64,000 nucleotides of DNA from Xanthobacteraceae bacterium. GTDB taxonomy: Bacteria > Pseudomonadota > Alphaproteobacteria > Rhizobiales > Xanthobacteraceae. The notes beneath the pieces are model-generated. The model saw nothing but the letters and a program-made list of their open reading frames with translations, was not told the DNA's origin and ran no database searches. Numbering within the stretch: the first letter of the stretch is position 1; the number at the start of each line of letters is the position of its first letter. Both the position numbers and the translations under genes were made by a program. The DNA is taken from assembly GCA_031291475.1 (NCBI GenBank), contig JARLIY010000096.1, forward strand, positions 1 to 64,000, given 5' to 3'. Shown here piece by piece: positions 60,422 to 64,000 of the stretch.

Positions 60422-60515
60422 GTCTTCGCTCGCGCAAGGGAGCGAGAACTGTCCGCCGTAGCTTCAGCGAAGGCGGACTAAACAGACACCGCGAAACGGC
60501 GAGACAGCGAAGACT
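60421..60515. repeat. Nested inverted repeat starting at the last base of tRNA-Val
   Basis: Outer arms AGTCTTCGCT (60421-60430) and AGCGAAGACT (60506-60515), inner arms GTCCGCC (60451-60457) and GGCGGAC (60472-60478). The first arm begins at the terminal A of the tRNA CCA. Confidence 0.75.
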
Positions 60516-60525
60516 GCCGCGTCAT

Positions 60526-60553
60526 AGCCCGTCGGGCAAAGGCGGGCTTTCTT
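60526..60553 (+). terminator. Terminator downstream of tRNA-Val
   Basis: AGCCCG (60526-60531) pairs with CGGGCT (60543-60548), followed by TTTCTT. It lies about 105 bases after the tRNA, past the nested repeat, and just before the convergent keto-acid cleavage gene. Confidence 0.5.
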
Positions 60554-60571
60554 GTAGATCAGGCTTGTAGC

Positions 60572-61501
60572 TCAGAATTTTACGCGATCGGCGCCCTTGA
60601 GGCCGAGCAGCGCGCGCGCCTCGACGGGCGTCGCGATTTCGAAGCCGAGATCCTCGACGATACGGCGGATTTTCGCCACCTGCTCGGCGTTGCTTTTGGC
60701 GAGCTTGCCCGGGCCGATATAGAGCGAGTCCTCGAGCCCCACACGGACATTGCCGCCCATCATTGCGGCGTTGGTGGCGAAATTCATCTGATGGCGGCCA
60801 CCGGCGAGCACCGACCAGTAATACTGATCGCCGAACAGCCGGTCGGCGGTGCGCTTCATAAACAACAGATTGTCGAGATCGGGGCCGATGCCGCCGAGGA
60901 TACCGAAGATGAGCTGCACGAAAACCGGCGGCTTGAACATACCGCGATCGATGCAATGGGCGAGATTGTACAGATGGCCGGTGTCGTAGCACTCGTGCTC
61001 GAATTTGATGCCGTGGCTTTCGCCGAGAAGCCCGGAAATCTTTTCGATATCGCGGAACGTGTTGGGGAAGATGTAGCCGTCCGAGTTGGTCAGATAAGCT
61101 TCTTCCCAATCGTATTTCCAGGTCTTGTAGCGGCGCGCCATCGGATAGAGCGCGAAATTCATCGAACCCATGTTGAGCGAGCACATTTCCGGCGACAACG
61201 TCTGCGCCGCCGCGATGCGCTGCTCGACCGTCATGGTCACGGCGCCGCCGGTGGTGATGTTGACCACCGCATCGGTGGCTTGCTTGATGCGCGGCAGGAA
61301 CTGCATGAACACGTTGGGGTCCGGCGACGGCCGCCCATCCTTCGGATCGCGCGCGTGCAGGTGCAGGATTGCGGCGCCGGCCTTGGCCGCATCGATCGCT
61401 TGCGTGGCGATCTGATCGGGCGTGATCGGCAGCGCGTCCGACATCGTCGGGGTATGGATCGAGCCGGTGATCGCGCAGCTGATGATGATCTTGTTCGCCA
61501 T
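60572..61501 (-). CDS. Beta-keto acid cleavage enzyme (BKACE, DUF849)
   Basis: A 309-residue zinc-dependent enzyme that condenses a beta-keto acid with acetyl-CoA and cleaves it; the prototype is 3-keto-5-aminohexanoate cleavage enzyme. The Zn-binding His47 and His49 are in AAILHLHARDP; the catalytic region includes INITTGGAVTM-like VVNITTGG and the C-terminal GGNVRVGLEDSLYIGPG. The substrate of this member is unknown. The gene is alone on the minus strand. Confidence 0.9.
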   Translation of the reverse strand: MANKIIISCAITGSIHTPTMSDALPITPDQIATQAIDAAKAGAAILHLHARDPKDGRPSPDPNVFMQFLPRIKQATDAVVNITTGGAVTMTVEQRIAAAQTLSPEMCSLNMGSMNFALYPMARRYKTWKYDWEEAYLTNSDGYIFPNTFRDIEKISGLLGESHGIKFEHECYDTGHLYNLAHCIDRGMFKPPVFVQLIFGILGGIGPDLDNLLFMKRTADRLFGDQYYWSVLAGGRHQMNFATNAAMMGGNVRVGLEDSLYIGPGKLAKSNAEQVAKIRRIVEDLGFEIATPVEARALLGLKGADRVKF

Positions 61502-61784
61502 GGGTCGCTTCTCCCTTTTCCCCGATTATCGACTTTCGGTTGCAGTCCGCCGTCGGCGGATCACGAGCGAGTCCGCACGAGTAGGAAACGCGCCGTCAAG
61601 CTTCCGCCGGCGCAACGACATACTTAGATCATGCTTTTAGGCTGTCGAATTGACCTTCGTCCACTTTGCCAGCATGGTCCGCCGGTGGATGCCTTTGGTG
61701 CCGGATTTTCGCAAGGCGGCGGAGCCCGGAAAGCCCAGCGCCGATGACCGCGAATTGGGACGACCGGCGGCGGAGAAGCACACG

Positions 61785-62339
61785 ATGCGCGCAAGCCCAT
61801 TCACGATCCTGGCAGCTCTGAGCCTTTCGCTCCTCGCCCCTGGTTACGCCGCGGCCGCGGAGCCTACGGCGGCCGGGCTTTGGCAAGCGGTCGATAGAGA
61901 CACCGGGCAGCCCACCGGCTGGTTTCTCATCCGCGACCATGACGGCATCTACGAGGGCATGATCGTGCGGATGTACATGAAACCGGGTGAGAACCCGGAG
62001 ATCGTGTGCGAAAAATGCGCTGACGATCGCCACGACAAGCCGTGGCTTGGGCTCGACATCATCCGCGGCATGAAGCGCGCGGGGTTGAGCTACACAGACG
62101 GGACTATTCTCGATCCGCGCTACGGACACATCTACAACGCCATCATGACGCTGGCGCCCGACGGTCAAACGCTCGTCGTGCGCGGTTACCTCGGCTTTTC
62201 ACTGCTTGGGCAAAATCAATATTGGACGCGTTTGCCGGACTCGGCCTACAGCGAGATCGATCCGCGCTTTAATCCCAATCCGGCAACCGCGCATAAATCC
62301 AAGGGCGCGCAGAAGCCGGAGAACTCGGCGCGGCGCTGA
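61785..62339 (+). CDS. DUF2147 exported protein
   Basis: A 184-residue protein with signal peptide (cleavage near Ala-Ala-Ala at about 25). The DUF2147 lipocalin-like pattern is seen: AAGLWQAVDRDTGQPTGWFLI, then GLDIIRGMKRAG and DPRYGHIYNAIMTLAPDGQTL and VRGYLGFSLLGQNQYWTR. Members are periplasmic and of unknown role. ATG 61785 begins the signal peptide. Its stop is four bases from the convergent transporter gene. Confidence 0.88.
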   Translation: MRASPFTILAALSLSLLAPGYAAAAEPTAAGLWQAVDRDTGQPTGWFLIRDHDGIYEGMIVRMYMKPGENPEIVCEKCADDRHDKPWLGLDIIRGMKRAGLSYTDGTILDPRYGHIYNAIMTLAPDGQTLVVRGYLGFSLLGQNQYWTRLPDSAYSEIDPRFNPNPATAHKSKGAQKPENSARR

Positions 62340-62343
62340 CGCA

Positions 62344-64000
62344 TCAATTTGCGGCACCCGCATGCTTGCGGCGTGCGTGTTTCTGCACATCTTCCTCGCG
62401 CGGCTTGCCCATCAGCACCGGCTGAAACAGCGCTGCGGCCGTCATCGTCGTCAGGAGCGAGATAGCCAGTAGCTTGCCCATGCTCGATGTTCCCGGATCG
62501 CTCGAGAAATACAGGCTGCCGAACGCGGTCGCCGTGGTGCAGGCGCTGAACGTCACCGCCCGCGTCAGTACCGACTGCAACAGCTTAGTCTGGCCCTCGC
62601 GCCACGCCATGATGTAATAGATCTTGAATGCCACGCCGACGCCAAGCAGCAGCGGCAGCGCGATAATGTTGGCGAAATTCAGCGGCAGATCGATTGCCAC
62701 GCATATTTCCAGCGTGACGACACCGGCGACCAAGAGCGGAATCAGCGTCAGCAGCACATCGCCCAGCCGCCGCAACGTGATCCACAATAGCACCGCGATC
62801 GACAACAGCGCCCAGGCGGCGGCCTGCAGGAAAGCGGTGATGATCGTGCGGCGCGCTTCGAGAATCGAAATCGGGCCCTCAGTGGCGTTGGGCTCGACCT
62901 GCTGGACGTCATGGGCGAAGGTTCGCAACGTCGCGTTGTCGTTCGCATTGCCGCTCGGCGCGATCTGCAAGCGCGCCTTCCCGTCCGGCGCAATCCATTG
63001 CTCCACGAGATTCTGCGCCAGGTTTTCGCGGGTGATTTCCTTGGCCTTGAAGAGGCTGCGCAAATCGTCGAGCGCCGTTTTCAACGGCTGGACGAACGCC
63101 ACGTCGGCCCTTTGGCGCGCCGCCTGATCTCCCTTGGCAAGTGCGGTGAGCGCAGCGGCAAGGCGCTGGGCCGCATCGGCGCCGCGGCCGGGAGCGGCGT
63201 CGGCAAGTTTATTGAGCGCATCGACGGTGGAATTGATGATGGCGACGTTCTCCGCATCCGTCGGCGGCGCGCTGACCGTGGGCGGGGACAGCGCCGGACC
63301 GAGTTTCGTCGCCGCCTCCTCGATCAGCGCCAGCTTTTGCGGCTGCTGGTCGGGGATGAAGGTTGAAAGCGTCACGGCACGCGCCACCTGCGGGAGGGCG
63401 CGGACCTTCGCCGCAGCCTGGTCGGCGGCGGCAAGCGTTGGCTCCAGGACCTCGATATCGTTGGCGCCGCCTAAGCCGTCTTTTTCGAGCTGAAGGTAGG
63501 TGGCAACGGATTCGACATTGCGATTGCGCAAGTTCATCGGATTGAAATCGAACCGCAGCCAGTACAATAGCGGCGACGCTCCGAGAATCACGATCGCCGT
63601 CACAACCAGGATCGGCACCCGGTTGCGCTCGAGAAAATCGTCGACCGGCGCGAGGAATGCGTAGCCGAGCGGATGCGGCTCGCTGCGCGGCTTAAGTCGG
63701 CTCAGCATCGCCGGCAACAGCGTAATGCTGGTGGCGAAAGCGATCAGCATGCCGACACCGGCGACTAGGCCGAGCTCGGACAACCCCTTGTACGCCGTCG
63801 GCAGGAACGACAGAAAGCCCGCGGCGGTGGCGAGCGCGGCGAGCGTCAACGGCGCGCCCGCGCGCCGGCCGGCGTGTAACAGAGCTTCGTACAGACCATC
63901 GACTTCGTGTCGCTCGGCGCGATAGCGGACGCTGAACTGGATTCCGAAGTCGACTCCGAGGCCGACGAACAGCACGGCGAAATAAACGGAGATCAGATTG
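62344..64000 (-). CDS. HpnN-like MMPL/RND transporter, N-terminus beyond window
   Basis: About 552 residues of a large RND-superfamily protein; the start lies beyond the right edge. The visible part has LFVGLGVDFGIQFSVRYR (helix with conserved Asp), AGAPLTLAALATAAGFLSFLPTAYKGLSELG, a long periplasmic domain, then five more helices with IIALPLLLGVGVAFKIYYIM and the ending SSDPGTSSMGKLLAISLL. This matches HpnN, which moves hopanoids to the outer membrane, though other MMPL families are possible. No hpn genes are in view. Convergent with DUF2147. Confidence 0.82.
   Translation of the reverse strand, partial: NLISVYFAVLFVGLGVDFGIQFSVRYRAERHEVDGLYEALLHAGRRAGAPLTLAALATAAGFLSFLPTAYKGLSELGLVAGVGMLIAFATSITLLPAMLSRLKPRSEPHPLGYAFLAPVDDFLERNRVPILVVTAIVILGASPLLYWLRFDFNPMNLRNRNVESVATYLQLEKDGLGGANDIEVLEPTLAAADQAAAKVRALPQVARAVTLSTFIPDQQPQKLALIEEAATKLGPALSPPTVSAPPTDAENVAIINSTVDALNKLADAAPGRGADAAQRLAAALTALAKGDQAARQRADVAFVQPLKTALDDLRSLFKAKEITRENLAQNLVEQWIAPDGKARLQIAPSGNANDNATLRTFAHDVQQVEPNATEGPISILEARRTIITAFLQAAAWALLSIAVLLWITLRRLGDVLLTLIPLLVAGVVTLEICVAIDLPLNFANIIALPLLLGVGVAFKIYYIMAWREGQTKLLQSVLTRAVTFSACTTATAFGSLYFSSDPGTSSMGKLLAISLLTTMTAAALFQPVLMGKPREEDVQKHARRKHAGAAN

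Noticed and set aside
1..64000. CRISPR array, prophage or insertion sequence
   Set aside because: No regularly spaced repeats, cas, integrase or transposase genes were seen.

Overview
The window is high-GC DNA from an alphaproteobacterium of the order Hyphomicrobiales (Rhizobiales), most likely in or near the Bradyrhizobiaceae/Xanthobacteraceae. The placement rests on the argH/tlpA divergent pair with a small lipoprotein gene behind argH, the ccr and ecm genes of the ethylmalonyl-CoA pathway, dmeRF, an HpnN-like transporter, an Omp25-OprB fusion porin, DUF1488 and DUF768 proteins, and several palindromic repeat families of the kind common in that group. It is chromosomal: there is no phage, integrase, transposase or CRISPR array.

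Layout. 0-3.4 kb: lipoprotein and argH facing tlpA and an ankyrin protein, with two perfect inverted repeats behind argH. 3.4-5.8 kb: a PQQ-dependent dehydrogenase and a diheme cytochrome c, separated by a terminator. 6.0-8.6 kb: an autoregulated, apparently leaderless ArsR/SRPBCC pair, then VOC, DUF899 and MAPEG proteins. 8.7-13.1 kb: a fatty-acid/electron-transfer block (3-hydroxybutyryl-CoA dehydrogenase, etfA, etfB, SDR, cobalamin adenosyltransferase, twin-TM protein); etfB carries an in-frame amber codon. 13.2-17.4 kb: a transglutaminase and a run of small uncharacterised genes. 17.4-20.8 kb: MacAB-type efflux. 20.9-25.0 kb: a scarred region with a frameshifted DoxX fragment, a duplicated acyl-CoA dehydrogenase 3' end, a class III cyclase-TPR gene and the intact acyl-CoA dehydrogenase. 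25.2-36 kb: LLM flavoenzyme, YihY, Ccr, GlsB, two tandem GT87-type membrane proteins, an orphan substrate-binding protein, a CAP-domain lipoprotein and Ecm. 36-44.5 kb: two abutting gene remnants, a hybrid kinase, GluQRS, an AlkA-type glycosylase, the DmeRF metal efflux operon, porins and an esterase. 44.6-50.2 kb: HNH endonuclease and a complete Liv-type ABC operon. 50.3-53.1 kb: PPK2, a DUF768-like protein and a ZIP-fold membrane protein with an inserted cyclic-nucleotide-binding domain. 53.1-58.1 kb: an aromatic-catabolism-like set (two LLM enzymes, one frameshifted; an AAHS-type MFS carrier; an FAD hydroxylase). 58.1-64 kb: tRNA-Leu(CAA), dsbB, YidB, two PsiF-like proteins, tRNA-Val(GAC), a beta-keto acid cleavage enzyme, DUF2147 and a partial HpnN-like transporter.

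How the genes fit together. Ccr and Ecm are two committed steps of the ethylmalonyl-CoA pathway. The adenosyltransferase could supply Ecm's cofactor, and ETF plus acyl-CoA dehydrogenase plus hydroxybutyryl-CoA dehydrogenase handle the acyl-CoA intermediates. The Liv transporter, MFS carrier, flavoenzymes and keto-acid cleavage enzyme suggest uptake and breakdown of organic acids or aromatics. The most unusual single gene is the cyclic-nucleotide-binding ZIP-like protein at 51735-53063. Several genes are broken (etfB amber, LLM frameshift, DoxX frameshift); each could be real decay or a sequence error.
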